A stretch of DNA of 64,000 nt, from contig DBXT01000037.1 in assembly GCA_002309615.1 (NCBI GenBank), positions 111,713 through 175,712 on the forward strand. Direction: 5' to 3'. Below, piece by piece: positions 7,170 through 17,246 of this stretch. This DNA is from Bacteroidales bacterium UBA1205 (lineage in GTDB: Bacteria; Bacteroidota; Bacteroidia; Bacteroidales; WCHB1-69). The first letter of the stretch is position 1. Every line of letters starts with the position of its first letter. Under the pieces are notes generated by a model. It was not told the origin of the DNA, did not search any database, and saw nothing but the letters and a program-made list of their open reading frames with translations. The translations under genes were made by a program, and so were the position numbers.

Positions 7170-8171
7170 TTATTTTCCTGCTGCTTGATTTGCGGTGATA
7201 GCAACTACGTTTACTATATCTTCTACCGAACAGCCACGAGACAAATCGTTGATAGGAGCAGCCATTCCTTGCATGATAGGACCTACTGCTTCTGCTCCGG
7301 CCAAACGTTGTACCAACTTATAAGCGATATTGCCCACTTCCAATGAAGGGAACACCAACACATTGGCTTTACCGGCCACAGGGCTACCCGGAGCCTTGGA
7401 TGCACCCACCTTGGGAACGATAGCGGCATCGGCTTGCAATTCACCGTCTATCATCAAATCAGGATTCATCTCTTTGGCTATACGAGTGGCATTTACCACT
7501 TTATCCACCAATTCGTGTTTTGCGCTACCTTTGGTAGAGAAACTCAACATAGCCACTCTGGGTTCTATTCCTGCTATGGTTTTGGCTGTTTGGGCGGTAA
7601 CAACGGCTATTTGTGCCAACTTGTTTTCGTCGGTGTTGGGGTCGGCAGCACAATCGGCAAATACCATAATGCCGTTATCTCCCCACTGTTTATCTTTAAA
7701 TATCATGATAAATGCACCCGATACCACACTTACTCCCGGTAATGTTTTCACTATTTGGAAAGCCGGACGCAACACATCACCTGTAGCATTTTGAGCACCT
7801 GCCACTTCTCCATCGGCTTCTTTATTCTTTATCAACAAAGTAGCTAAATACAAAGGATCTTTTACCAAAGGAAGAGCTTGTTCCATGGTCATACCCTTGC
7901 TTTTGCGTATTTGACAAAGCATTTCTGCATAGAATTGCTCTTTAGGATTGTTTTTAGGATCCACTATTTGAGCTTCTGCTATGTGTGTTAAATTCCATTC
8001 TTTTGCTTTAGCTTCTATATTAGCTTTATTGCCTAAAAGAATGATACGGGCTATTTTTTCTGCTAAAATAATATCAGCGGCTTTGAGTGTACGTTCCTCT
8101 TCGCCTTCTGCAAGAACGATACATTTGTTTGCCTTTATTGCATTTTGCTTTATTTGTTGTAATAAATCCAT
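7170..8171 (-). CDS. pta: phosphate acetyltransferase
   Basis: The 333-residue protein is a short-form Pta (PTA/PTB fold) that interconverts acetyl-CoA and acetyl phosphate. Visible: the start MDLLQQIKQNAIKANKCIVLAEGEEERTLKA... (first 20: MDLLQQIKQNAIKANKCIVL), the core AGAQNATGDVLRPAFQIVKT, SFSTKGSAKHE, and the end region LVFPSLEVGNIAYKLVQRL with the GPIMQG loop. ackA, its usual partner, is not adjacent. A -7 box lies at 8238-8245 and a strong terminator follows the gene. Aspartate kinase upstream is on the same strand but separated by 137 nt with its own promoter box between. Confidence 0.95.
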   Translation of the reverse strand: MDLLQQIKQNAIKANKCIVLAEGEEERTLKAADIILAEKIARIILLGNKANIEAKAKEWNLTHIAEAQIVDPKNNPKEQFYAEMLCQIRKSKGMTMEQALPLVKDPLYLATLLIKNKEADGEVAGAQNATGDVLRPAFQIVKTLPGVSVVSGAFIMIFKDKQWGDNGIMVFADCAADPNTDENKLAQIAVVTAQTAKTIAGIEPRVAMLSFSTKGSAKHELVDKVVNATRIAKEMNPDLMIDGELQADAAIVPKVGASKAPGSPVAGKANVLVFPSLEVGNIAYKLVQRLAGAEAVGPIMQGMAAPINDLSRGCSVEDIVNVVAITANQAAGK

Positions 8172-8237
8172 GTGAACGAATATTTTATATTAAATTAAAA
8201 AAAACTCTTGTTTACGCTCCTAATGCGTAAGGTGATG

Positions 8238-8245
8238 CAAAGGTA
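8238..8245 (-). promoter_or_regulatory. -7 promoter box (TACCTTTG) of pta
   Basis: CAAAGGTA on the plus strand is TACCTTTG on the minus strand, about 65 nt before the pta ATG. Confidence 0.7.
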
Positions 8246-8308
8246 ACATTTTTTTAACAATTCTATTGCACACAACGCACTTTTTTGCTCTCGGCTATGC
8301 TATAAAAC

Positions 8309-9586
8309 TTATTGTTCGGTTTTGCGGATAACATATTGCACCGTTGACCTGTTTTTTTGCTCCAAAAGCACCTCTCCCTTACGGGTGATTTCGGCTATGC
8401 TGTTTTTATCATAATGCCTTATGGTATACAATTCCATATCGGTATTGTATTTTACAAAGAACTCCGTTTGCAACTCCTCTATCAAATCCGGCATGTTATA
8501 TTTGTCATCAACACAAATGGAAAAACTGATGGCGGAATTTTGCATCAAATTTATTTTTACTCCAAAATGTGCCACCAAGGCAAATATGGTGGACAAGTTT
8601 TCTTCTGCAATAAAAGAAAAATCCTTAGGCATGATGGATATCAACACCTGCGACTGCTTACAAATATAGCATGGCACCTTGGTATTTTTGGCAAAACTGC
8701 CTATAATACTGCCTTCGGCAGAAGGATGCACAAAAGATTTGACATACAAAGGAATATTTTTATTTTGCAAGGGCTTAAGCGTTTTGGGGTGTATGATGCT
8801 TGCTCCGTAATAGGCCAACTCTATAGCCTCTTGATAGGATATTTTATCTAATTTTACCGTATTGGCAAATTGTTTGGGGTCGGCATTAAGCAAGCCCTCT
8901 ACATCTTTCCAGATAGTAACACTCTCTGCATTGAGCGAAAAAGCAAATATAGCCGCACTGAAATCCGAACCTTCACGCCCCAAAGTGGTGGTAAGGCCTT
9001 CCGATGTTCCTCCTATAAAACCCTGCGTTACCACAATCTTCCATTTCTCATCAGCATAGTTGACCATCACTTTCCGCTGTATTTTCGACAATGTTGCATC
9101 CCAATCCACCGTTCCCTCTCGATATACATTGTTGGTACGCACCAAGCGACGGGCATCCATCCAAGAAGAGGCAAGACCGATATAATTTAAATATGCTGCC
9201 ACTATTTTTGAAGAAAGCAATTCTCCGTAAGATACTATCTGGTCATATTCATAGTCAAAATTTTCACTGGAGGGTTCTTGCAAGCTGTCTTGCAACTCTT
9301 CCATCAAATTTTCAAAATCGGAAAAGACAGCATGCCGCTTATCTTCAAACAAATCCTCTATAACAACACGATGCTGATTTTTTAATTGACTGAACAATTC
9401 TTTATAAACCGTTTCCTCACCATCATAATAGGCTTTTGCCAATTTTTCCAAGAGATTGGTGGTTTTACCCATGGCCGATACCACTACTAACAAGGGTTCG
9501 GTGCTATAGGCTTTGACTATAGCCGCCATATTTTTTATATTTGCCGCATCTTTTACCGATGCTCCGCCAAATTTAAATACCTTCAT
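8309..9586 (-). CDS. lysC: aspartate kinase
   Basis: This cytoplasmic enzyme phosphorylates aspartate at the start of lysine, threonine and methionine synthesis. The 425-residue, single-function protein begins MKVFKFGGASVKDAANI with the KFGGAS motif (5-10). VTQGFIGGTSEGLTTTLGREGSD fits the aspartate-binding region. The C-terminal third (from about residue 300) forms the ACT-like regulatory part (QVLISIMPKDFSFIAEENLS). Its start overlaps the stop of the surface-protein gene upstream by one base (TAATG form at 9586), so it is likely translated by coupling from that transcript. No other amino-acid genes are adjacent. Confidence 0.94.
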   Translation of the reverse strand: MKVFKFGGASVKDAANIKNMAAIVKAYSTEPLLVVVSAMGKTTNLLEKLAKAYYDGEETVYKELFSQLKNQHRVVIEDLFEDKRHAVFSDFENLMEELQDSLQEPSSENFDYEYDQIVSYGELLSSKIVAAYLNYIGLASSWMDARRLVRTNNVYREGTVDWDATLSKIQRKVMVNYADEKWKIVVTQGFIGGTSEGLTTTLGREGSDFSAAIFAFSLNAESVTIWKDVEGLLNADPKQFANTVKLDKISYQEAIELAYYGASIIHPKTLKPLQNKNIPLYVKSFVHPSAEGSIIGSFAKNTKVPCYICKQSQVLISIMPKDFSFIAEENLSTIFALVAHFGVKINLMQNSAISFSICVDDKYNMPDLIEELQTEFFVKYNTDMELYTIRHYDKNSIAEITRKGEVLLEQKNRSTVQYVIRKTEQ

Positions 9587-12500
9587 TATCGTATCAATGT
9601 TACATTTCCTTTGTGTATGTATTCCACCCCTCCTATGCAGGTGGCATGCAGGTAATAGACATACACTCCCGGTTCACAATTTTTATTTTTATAACTACCG
9701 TCCCAACCTTTGAGCTTGGTGTTGGTTTCAAAAAGTTTTTCTCCCCATCGGTCATACACGGCAAATTCTATACTTTCCAACAAATCTCCGCGAACATACA
9801 ACACATCGTTAACACCGTCTCCGTTAGGACTAAAAGCATTAGGAACAAATACAAATGGTTCTTCACACAGCACATCGTTCACCACTATCCATACGGTGTC
9901 GGTTTTTCTACAGCCATATATATCTTCCACTATCACAGTGTATAATGTAGATTCTTGAGGGGTAGCTTCTACATCTGTACCCTTTGTGGGATTCAAATTG
10001 TCATTAGGATCCCAAGAATAGGAATATCCGTTACCCAAATCCGTTACGTGCAACATGGTGCTTTGACTGCGATACAATTCATTGGTGTCCGCCCATGCGT
10101 GGATATCCTGATTGAAGGTAGAACTGTCCAATATGTCCACGCTTATTGTTGCTTCGCAATTGTTAGCATCGTGCACTATTACACTATAATTACCCATGCA
10201 CAAATTTTCTGCTTTGGAAGATGTATCCCCGTTGGTCCAGCTATAACTATAGGGCGGGAGGCCGCCGGTAGCAAACACCATGGCTTCACCTTTGCAGACT
10301 TCTTTGCAAGGGGTTTTACCGGCATACACCGTCAAGAGGAGCGTGTCAAAATCCAAAATGGTGAACAAGGTGTCAAAAGCACATCCGTTTTTATCCGTTA
10401 CATGCAATTGATAATTGCCGGCAGACAAGCTATCACGCAAAGTATCTCCTGCTACATTATTCCAATAATAGGCATAAGGAGGAGTGCCTCCTTGCATACT
10501 CACCATTATTTTAGCATCGTTTTTGCCGGTACAAGACGGACGAACCCCCACATCGGATTCCAACCGTAAAGGTTCAGGATCTGACAGCCTGATAAACAAT
10601 TGTCGCTGACAGTAATGGGCATCTTTTACCAACACGGAATAATCGCCTGCACACAAATTTTCCCGCTTATCGGTATTGCCGTTACCTACATTCCATGTAT
10701 ATTCACAAGGGAAAGTAGCGTGATTTACTTGCAGACGGATGTTACCGTTACAATCACCGAAACATGTAGGCTCCTCTAAAGAGTATGTCACTTCCATATT
10801 GGAAGTATCCACTACCTCATACTGCATGGTATCCTTGCAATTATTGGCATCCGCTATGTATAAAGTATATACTCCCGTGCATAAATTGTCGATAAATGCC
10901 GCTGTGTCGCCTGTGGCCCACCATAGGCTATAAGGCATTACACCGCCCGTTACCCGCACTCCTACTTTCCCTTTACATACCGATTCACAATTAATAATTG
11001 ACAAAGTATCGTACAAAGATAATTGCATGGAATCAGGTTGGGTTAAATGAATAAGGGTATCGGTGCAACAACCGCTTGCCTCGCACACGTGAACACTATA
11101 AGTACCTATGGATAGATTTGCTATTTCATTAGTATCGTCAATGGTACAATTCCATTCATAACTATATGGCAGGCTTCCTCCCTGAACATTTAATTTTATA
11201 CTTCCGGTACTGTCTCCGTAACATAATATAGGGGTAACGGTAGGATTAATTTGTAAATTCATCACCGTGATATCCACCGTGTCATATACTTTGCATCCGT
11301 ATTCGTTGACCGATTCCACGGTGAGTTGCTGAGAAGTATCGGCAAAAAGGCTAATACACCTACTGCTGTCTTGTTTTACCACATTCCCGTTCAATCGCCA
11401 ATAATTGGTATAAGTGGTGCTATTGCGTGCTAACGTTTTCTGAAGACAAATTTCTATGGTATCACCATAACATAGGGTGTCTATATCGTTCAACACTGCA
11501 CTGTACAACGACATACCGATTCTAAAAGTATCCAGCACCTCACACACGCCATTACTCCGCAACACATAAAAGCTCTTGGATGTTTGAGCTATATATTGAT
11601 AAGCGGGGTCATGGATAGAACTGTTTAAAGTATCGGTCAGCAAAGGTGATGTGGACCATACAAAACAATCCGCATCAGTGGTGTCTGCCACTAGATTATA
11701 AGGCTTGCCATAACAAGCATAGTCTCTATACACTTGAGGAGAAGAGATGGAAGAAAGCTCCACTTTTTGTTCCAATGTGTCGGTACAATAGCCGTTGGAG
11801 ATATACAAACGATAGGTACGCCCAGTAGTATCGAAAAAATAAGGATTAGAAACATCTGTGCTATTCAATCCTATGCTTGGCTCCCAGCGATAAACCAAAT
11901 TAGGATCGGCATAAGGGGCTATTCCTATTTGGGCTCTGTCTCCTTTACAAATTTTTACGGTAGGGAGGGTATCCAAACGATTGGCTAACACCAACAATAC
12001 TTTTTCCAGGGTATCTGCCACGTTACAACTTCCCGTATCTTCTACTATCAACTGTATGGTATATAATCCCGATTGTGCATATTCGTGTGTCGGAGATACT
12101 TGCATGGAGGTATCCCCGTCACCGAAATCCCAACGATAGATGGTGTGGGAGGTATCACGTAATTGTGATTGATTTTGAATAACGGCACTATAGGGTGCAC
12201 ATACTATGGCCGGAATGTCGAAATCGGCGATAACACCTTCCATAGGGAAGGCTATTTTGATGACAGCCATATTACAATTGGTACTATTGTTGGTAGGACC
12301 TGCCACTCCCGGTGTTACAGGAAAGTTGTTACAGCCGGCACAGCCGGCACAAACAGCTTGATATATAACACCTTTACGGTCATAGCGACTGGTACCGCCG
12401 TCTACATGTTCTCCTGCTGCAGTGCAATTTCCTCCATAATATGAGGCAAACACCAAATCGGAAGCATCTTTATCGATGGTGATAAAATAGAAATCCCCCG

Positions 12501-14481
12501 AACCCATATCCGGTACCACCTTGAAAGCATCTCCGGTGATAGGCATACCCGATAGCGGACTTTGGGAATTGGTGGAGCCTCCCCAACCGGAGATATGTAT
12601 TCTTCCGCACACATCCACCATCATGGCTGTGGGCACCAACTCATACCCCATGTTAGCATCTCCGAACGATGTTGACCACAATATTTTAGACAAATCGTTA
12701 TCCATCTTGGTTAAAAACTGCCCCGTTCCTTGTGACCAACTTACATTATATATCCATGATGAGGCGGAATCGTTAGTCTGCCCTACTACATATACATCTT
12801 CATAATCGTCCAATTTCACCAGAAAAGCCTGGTCGGTGTAAGCCGTGCCCAAATAAGTGGAACGCAACAAAAGGGTACCATTGGGAGATATTTTGGACAC
12901 AAAACCGTCTTCATTGCCGCAAGCCGTAGTTCTATAGGCATTGCCGGTAACAGGAAAATCCGTTGATTTGGTGCCACCGCATACATACATGCAGCCATTG
13001 GCATCCAATTCCATATTATAAATGGCATCTATGCCCGTTCCGCCTAAATAGGAACAATAAATAAGATTTTTTAAATCGTAGCTGAATTTAGCCACAAAAC
13101 CATCTTGCAGGCCATTATTTTTTGACTGTATGGCTGCCGGTGTAACAGGCAAATCGGTAGAACCGGTGGAAGAGGCAACATATACATTGCCGGAGGCATC
13201 CACCTGCAAATCACCACGAATTTCATCGGCATAGTTTTTTGCCAACATTAAATTCAAGCCGTCATTGGCGCTGCCACCGAAATAGGTGGAACTTAACAAT
13301 TGCGTTCCCGAAGCATTCAAACGAGAAATGGCGATATCACTGCCATTACCGTAATAATTGATATACGTTACTCTACAAGCAGCTCCGCCACGCAAAGTGT
13401 TTTGATAACAACCTATGGTTACGGGAAAATCGGTGGATGAGGTGGTCATCAATACATAGAGTTCATCGTTCTGACTCACATACAGGCTGTGCGGAACATC
13501 GGCACCATTGCCGCCTATATAGGTAGAATAGATACGAGTGGTACCGTTTTCATTGAATTTGGTAATACCCACATCACAAGAACCGCCTTTAAACGCACTT
13601 TGATATGCACCAACGGTAACGGGATAGCCGACACCATATACCGTGCCCCCTCCATATACATTGCCCGATTTGTCATAGGTGGCCGTATAGCCGAAATTAT
13701 CGGCTACGGAAGAAGAATAAGAGGCAAATACTATGGTGGGGTCTATCACCAACATACGACTCTTATCATAATCACCCACCTTGAAAGATATGATATTTTC
13801 GTCTTGCACAAATTCACAGGCTACCTCCTCCCGCTGTCCGTTGTCGTTTGTTTGGTAAGCGTAAGGCTTGTTCTCTATCACCATAAATTTGCCTATACGC
13901 AGTATCAACTCCCCGTTTTTTACCACTATCCTTTCGGCTCCCTCGTATTGAAATTTCACTTGCGAGACACTTGCCTCCGGACTTATTTCCACATCGTATT
14001 TGTAAGTACCCTGATTCTCATAATATTTTACATCAACACCATCGTAAATGTTTTTATAACAAATAGATGTATATTTATGCACATGGCTGCACCAACGGCT
14101 TCTGTCTTTACCTAAATAATAATTCAGATATTCACTCATTTCCCCTTGTGCTTCTATTTGTGCAGCTTCATTGGCATCTTTAAAATGCACCTTATAAGCA
14201 TAATGCCATGCTAAAGAATCTAATTTAATATTTTTTTCTCCTCTTTTGGCAGCCGCTAACTTTTCCAAATACTCACTTTCAACAAAAGCATAGGTGACCA
14301 ATTTTTTCTCAAAAAACAAAGCACCCTCTTTCAATTCCGATTTATACAAGATATTATCCTGCCATTGTCCTTTGTTTTCTATAAAAGAGATATGCGGTGC
14401 CTCTTGGGCGTACAATGCACTATACGCCAACATTATCAGCATGACACATAAATGAAATCCTTTAAAAAATACGTGTTTCAT
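9586..14481 (-). CDS. T9SS type B surface protein with SBBP, PKD and SprB repeats
   Basis: The 1631-residue protein has a signal peptide (FHLCVMLIMLAYSALYAQ). An N-terminal domain of the type found ahead of SBBP propellers (about 25-240) is followed by repeated YxGGxxxD/FPVTxGAYQ blades (about 250-720), a PKD domain around WDFGDGDTS (about 785), and at least five SprB-like repeats (about 1090-1480) of the form GGxPPYxYxWxxGD...LxxGxYxVxVxDxxxC. The gliding-motility/T9SS type B C-terminal domain starts at PNAFSPNGDGVND (about 1547) and ends GNVTLIR. It should be exported by T9SS and attached to the surface. A -7 box precedes it. The stop overlaps the lysC start by one base. The ligand is unknown. 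Confidence 0.93.
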   Translation of the reverse strand: MKHVFFKGFHLCVMLIMLAYSALYAQEAPHISFIENKGQWQDNILYKSELKEGALFFEKKLVTYAFVESEYLEKLAAAKRGEKNIKLDSLAWHYAYKVHFKDANEAAQIEAQGEMSEYLNYYLGKDRSRWCSHVHKYTSICYKNIYDGVDVKYYENQGTYKYDVEISPEASVSQVKFQYEGAERIVVKNGELILRIGKFMVIENKPYAYQTNDNGQREEVACEFVQDENIISFKVGDYDKSRMLVIDPTIVFASYSSSVADNFGYTATYDKSGNVYGGGTVYGVGYPVTVGAYQSAFKGGSCDVGITKFNENGTTRIYSTYIGGNGADVPHSLYVSQNDELYVLMTTSSTDFPVTIGCYQNTLRGGAACRVTYINYYGNGSDIAISRLNASGTQLLSSTYFGGSANDGLNLMLAKNYADEIRGDLQVDASGNVYVASSTGSTDLPVTPAAIQSKNNGLQDGFVAKFSYDLKNLIYCSYLGGTGIDAIYNMELDANGCMYVCGGTKSTDFPVTGNAYRTTACGNEDGFVSKISPNGTLLLRSTYLGTAYTDQAFLVKLDDYEDVYVVGQTNDSASSWIYNVSWSQGTGQFLTKMDNDLSKILWSTSFGDANMGYELVPTAMMVDVCGRIHISGWGGSTNSQSPLSGMPITGDAFKVVPDMGSGDFYFITIDKDASDLVFASYYGGNCTAAGEHVDGGTSRYDRKGVIYQAVCAGCAGCNNFPVTPGVAGPTNNSTNCNMAVIKIAFPMEGVIADFDIPAIVCAPYSAVIQNQSQLRDTSHTIYRWDFGDGDTSMQVSPTHEYAQSGLYTIQLIVEDTGSCNVADTLEKVLLVLANRLDTLPTVKICKGDRAQIGIAPYADPNLVYRWEPSIGLNSTDVSNPYFFDTTGRTYRLYISNGYCTDTLEQKVELSSISSPQVYRDYACYGKPYNLVADTTDADCFVWSTSPLLTDTLNSSIHDPAYQYIAQTSKSFYVLRSNGVCEVLDTFRIGMSLYSAVLNDIDTLCYGDTIEICLQKTLARNSTTYTNYWRLNGNVVKQDSSRCISLFADTSQQLTVESVNEYGCKVYDTVDITVMNLQINPTVTPILCYGDSTGSIKLNVQGGSLPYSYEWNCTIDDTNEIANLSIGTYSVHVCEASGCCTDTLIHLTQPDSMQLSLYDTLSIINCESVCKGKVGVRVTGGVMPYSLWWATGDTAAFIDNLCTGVYTLYIADANNCKDTMQYEVVDTSNMEVTYSLEEPTCFGDCNGNIRLQVNHATFPCEYTWNVGNGNTDKRENLCAGDYSVLVKDAHYCQRQLFIRLSDPEPLRLESDVGVRPSCTGKNDAKIMVSMQGGTPPYAYYWNNVAGDTLRDSLSAGNYQLHVTDKNGCAFDTLFTILDFDTLLLTVYAGKTPCKEVCKGEAMVFATGGLPPYSYSWTNGDTSSKAENLCMGNYSVIVHDANNCEATISVDILDSSTFNQDIHAWADTNELYRSQSTMLHVTDLGNGYSYSWDPNDNLNPTKGTDVEATPQESTLYTVIVEDIYGCRKTDTVWIVVNDVLCEEPFVFVPNAFSPNGDGVNDVLYVRGDLLESIEFAVYDRWGEKLFETNTKLKGWDGSYKNKNCEPGVYVYYLHATCIGGVEYIHKGNVTLIR

Positions 14482-14501
14482 ATCTCTTCTATTCCAAGAT
14501 G

Positions 14502-14509
14502 CAAAGTTA
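14502..14509 (-). promoter_or_regulatory. -7 promoter box (TAACTTTG) of the type B surface protein gene
   Basis: CAAAGTTA on the plus strand reads TAACTTTG on the minus strand, 20 nt before the ATG. Confidence 0.75.
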
Positions 14510-14627
14510 CTCTTTTTTTATTAATAAATGCTATTCCTATAAAATATGTAACAAAAAAAAACATTTTTACATAAAAGGTATGTTTCTTTTACACCAACTT
14601 ATGTTTTTCTATTGCTCATATTTTAGA

Positions 14628-14657
14628 TGTAGAGACGTTTCATGAAACATCTCTACA
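14628..14657. repeat. 30-bp palindrome, CATG-centred (family copy 1)
   Basis: Arms TGTAGAGACGTTT / AAACATCTCTACA around a CATG centre, with one arm mismatch. Same family as 16518, 19594-20040, 28693 and 32039. It lies about 10 nt before long-repeat copy A. Confidence 0.85.
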
Positions 14658-14665
14658 TATTTTTA

Positions 14666-14872
14666 CATAAATCCTCCGCCCTAAAGGGAGAAACTGCAGA
14701 ATTCGCTGTTCTTCTAAGGCGTCAGCCTTGTTTTCTAGGCGAGCGAAGCAAAGCCTGTTTTGTCTTGTCATAGTTACTATAGGTAAAATGGTTCAGAATG
14801 GTTAAACCATACTGAACGTATTACGTTTTTAAGCATATACAATGAATGACAAGTGTTTGCATTAAAATTCCC
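14666..14872 (+). repeat. long modular repeat, copy A (short)
   Basis: The gap between 14482 and 14908 holds no gene. It has the promoter of the minus-strand gene, a 30-bp palindrome and this repeat. Modules in order: CCCTAAAGGGAG hairpin and GAAACTGC; the paired hairpins AAGGC/GCCTT (14716-14729) and AGGC/GCCT (14737-14756); then GTTTTGTCTTGTCATAGTTA and AAAATGGTTCAGAATGGTTA; then a tail ending in TGACAAGTGTTTGCATTAAA. Copies B, C and D share these modules in the same orientation. Confidence 0.8.
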
Positions 14873-14908
14873 CCTAAAAAAAACTGCAATAGCAAGGAAC
14901 ATGGGGCT

Positions 14909-16258
14909 TTACAAAAACATTGTCATAAAAATAGGAACACACAATACATCTTGTTCTTTTTTTAAATCTTTAGGAAAAACGATATAGCGACTTCCTATGC
15001 GACCTGAAAATTTCTTTTGAAACATATCAAGTGATATGTGCCTCTTGTATCCGGAAGACTTTACCTCTATGGGACATATTTTGTTGCCTCTTGAAAGAAG
15101 AAAATCCACTTCATAATTATGTTTACCGCTTTCTGTCGGCCATGTATGATAAAACAGACGATTACCGGAAGATACAAGCATTTGGGCAACAAGATTCTCA
15201 TAAACATAACCAAGGTCGGCAGATAATTTGTTGGACAATAATTTTTGATATATAATATTCTCTGTAATTGCTTTATCCCAAAAAGCAAGGGTAACAAATA
15301 ATCCGGTGTCACCAAGGAACATTTTGTATTGACTATAGTCGGTATGCATGGGCATCCCTACATTAGGATCATCAACATGGTAGGCAAAATTCACAGTAAG
15401 ACTATCCTCTAAATCTTTTAATAATATGGACATAGAATGATTGTTTTCTCTTTTTTTTAATACTGTATTAACCTTATAACGAGATGCATTCTTGGAAAGT
15501 TGTGCAGGAATGGCACTGAACAATTTGGACACCTTTCCGGATGAATCAATTTTCATAAAATCATCATTATACAAATCAAGTATCTCCCGTTTTTTACTAT
15601 CAACATCAGCAAGATTTCCGGTGTGGAGATAGGTTGCCACAGCTTGCGGCATTCCCCCGATTAACATGTACAGACGCAAATCTCTCATAAGTTTGCGTGT
15701 TACAGCTTCGCCCAAAGGTTTATGACGGCAAAAAGCTTCGCCTATAAGAGGAATGGTTGCGATATCACCCAAAGCCCAACGAAATTCTTCATAATCCATA
15801 GGGTACATGGTTATACGGGTTTCTTCACTAGGAATAACAATATTCTGAACATTTTTCTTAATAGACAATAGAGACCCTGTCTCTATATAATCATATCGGC
15901 CATCTTTTACAAGGTATTTGATGGCTTGACGTGCCTCAGGACATTTTTGAATTTCATCAAAAATAATCACAGAACGACGCTTGTATAATTTTACATTGAA
16001 AATAAATTGCAACCGCATAAAAAAGGCATCCCTGTCGGATATATACTTTACTGTCTCCCAAATAGCTTCAGACGCATCGGCGAAATCAATGATAATATAA
16101 CTATCATATTCCCTTCTGGCAAACTCCTCAACGATAGTTGATTTACCCACACGTCTTGCTCCTTTGATAAGAAGGGCGGTTGATCCATTGCTCTCATGCT
16201 TCCACTTAAGCATGGTATCATATATTTTTCTTTTGAATATCACAGTTCTACTTCTCAT
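14909..16258 (-). CDS. AAA-family ATPase with DUF4143 domain
   Basis: The 449-residue protein has Walker A GARRVGKST (33-41), Walker B VIIFDEIQ (about 97-104), and a DUF4143-type C-terminal half (YVYENLVAQMLVSSGNRLFYH, then EVDFLLSRGNKICPIEVKSS) that looks like a PD-(D/E)XK-type nuclease remnant (E-V-D-F and E-V-K). Such proteins are frequent, variable accessory genes in Bacteroidota, with no firmly known role. It stands alone between long-repeat copies A and B, which are direct repeats, with 30-bp palindromes outside or next to them. This suggests it moves or is gained as a block with the repeats. A -7 box is at 16292-16299. Confidence 0.9.
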   Translation of the reverse strand: MRSRTVIFKRKIYDTMLKWKHESNGSTALLIKGARRVGKSTIVEEFARREYDSYIIIDFADASEAIWETVKYISDRDAFFMRLQFIFNVKLYKRRSVIIFDEIQKCPEARQAIKYLVKDGRYDYIETGSLLSIKKNVQNIVIPSEETRITMYPMDYEEFRWALGDIATIPLIGEAFCRHKPLGEAVTRKLMRDLRLYMLIGGMPQAVATYLHTGNLADVDSKKREILDLYNDDFMKIDSSGKVSKLFSAIPAQLSKNASRYKVNTVLKKRENNHSMSILLKDLEDSLTVNFAYHVDDPNVGMPMHTDYSQYKMFLGDTGLFVTLAFWDKAITENIIYQKLLSNKLSADLGYVYENLVAQMLVSSGNRLFYHTWPTESGKHNYEVDFLLSRGNKICPIEVKSSGYKRHISLDMFQKKFSGRIGSRYIVFPKDLKKEQDVLCVPIFMTMFL

Positions 16259-16291
16259 TTTTTTTAATTTTTCTATTCATCATTCCAAATG

Positions 16292-16299
16292 CAAAGATA
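16292..16299 (-). promoter_or_regulatory. -7 promoter box (TATCTTTG) of the DUF4143 ATPase gene
   Basis: CAAAGATA on the plus strand reads TATCTTTG on the minus strand, 33 nt before the ATG. Confidence 0.75.
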
Positions 16300-16517
16300 A
16301 CACTTTTTACAAAACCTCAAAATTCATTTTGCAAAAAAAACACATTTCCTCGAAATTTAAATTATAAAAATACTACAAATTCTCATCATTTTAAGAAAAA
16401 AAATCAAGTTACGGTCAAAAAGTTTTCCTATAGCAGCCGACATCCCTTAGGGCGTCTCATCATAAAAGGGAATTATGTTATTCCAACAATTTATACTATT
16501 TTATATATTGTTTGGAT

Positions 16518-16547
16518 TGTAGAGACGATGTGCACATCGTCTCTACA
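16518..16547. repeat. 30-bp palindrome, GTGCAC-centred (family copy 2)
   Basis: Perfect palindrome with arms TGTAGAGACGATGTG / CACATCGTCTCTACA. It is followed by the sequence ATATTCAGGGGTATGATTAC, which also follows the palindrome at 32039. Confidence 0.9.
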
Positions 16548-16551
16548 TTAA

Positions 16552-17182
16552 TATTCAGGGGTATGATTACATGATTAGAACGGATTTCTAAATTCGCATA
16601 AATCCTTACCTCCCTAAAGGAAGAAACTGCGTAGTCCTTTGTTTTCTAAAGCGCCAGCCTTGTTTTCTAGGCGAGCGAAGCAAAGCCTGTTTTGTCTTGT
16701 CATAGTTATTATACGTAAAATGGTTTAGAATGGTTAAATCTTACTTAAACGTACTACATTTTTAAGCATACATAATTTGACAAGCGTTTTCTTTAAAATT
16801 TAAAAAAAACTGTCAGAGGATGCTTATCGCTACACGACATGGAAGCGAGAAAACAGCCACCGCAGGTGGCAGAAAACAAGGGTTTTGCATATATTGTCCT
16901 ATAATGATTATTTTACGGTATAACGACAGCATGCCACCCTGGGCATTCAATGAAAATGCGTTAAAAAAAATGATGAAATAAAGCGTTAAGAAGTCTGTAC
17001 TGACTGAGCGTTTGAATAGTAAATAGGATTCTTTCGTAATGGCGTGATGTGATAGTAATACCTATAAAACCGGTATCGCGTGCGAGTTTACTGACTTTAG
17101 CTTTATGAGTTATTTTTTAGCTTTTTCATTGCTGCCCTGTTCTTTTGTTACTTTTGTAACAAGACAAAAGTAAAGAAATAAA
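16552..17182 (+). repeat. long modular repeat, copy B
   Basis: The 988-nt gap 16259-17246 has no supported gene. It holds a promoter, a palindrome and this repeat. Beyond the modules of copy A it has CTGTCAGAGGATGC with GGAAGCGAG, a short hairpin CCACCGCAGGTGG, GCATTCAATGAAAATGCG, TAAAGCGTTAAGAAGTCTGT and a 3' end module GCGAGTTTAC...TTTGTTACTTTTGTAACAAG. The right arm of the large hairpin seen in copy C is missing here. Confidence 0.8.
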
Positions 17183-17246
17183 AATCATGTGCTACAACGT
17201 TCTTGGTCGGCAACCATTTTTTACAACACGAATATTTCTATATCTC

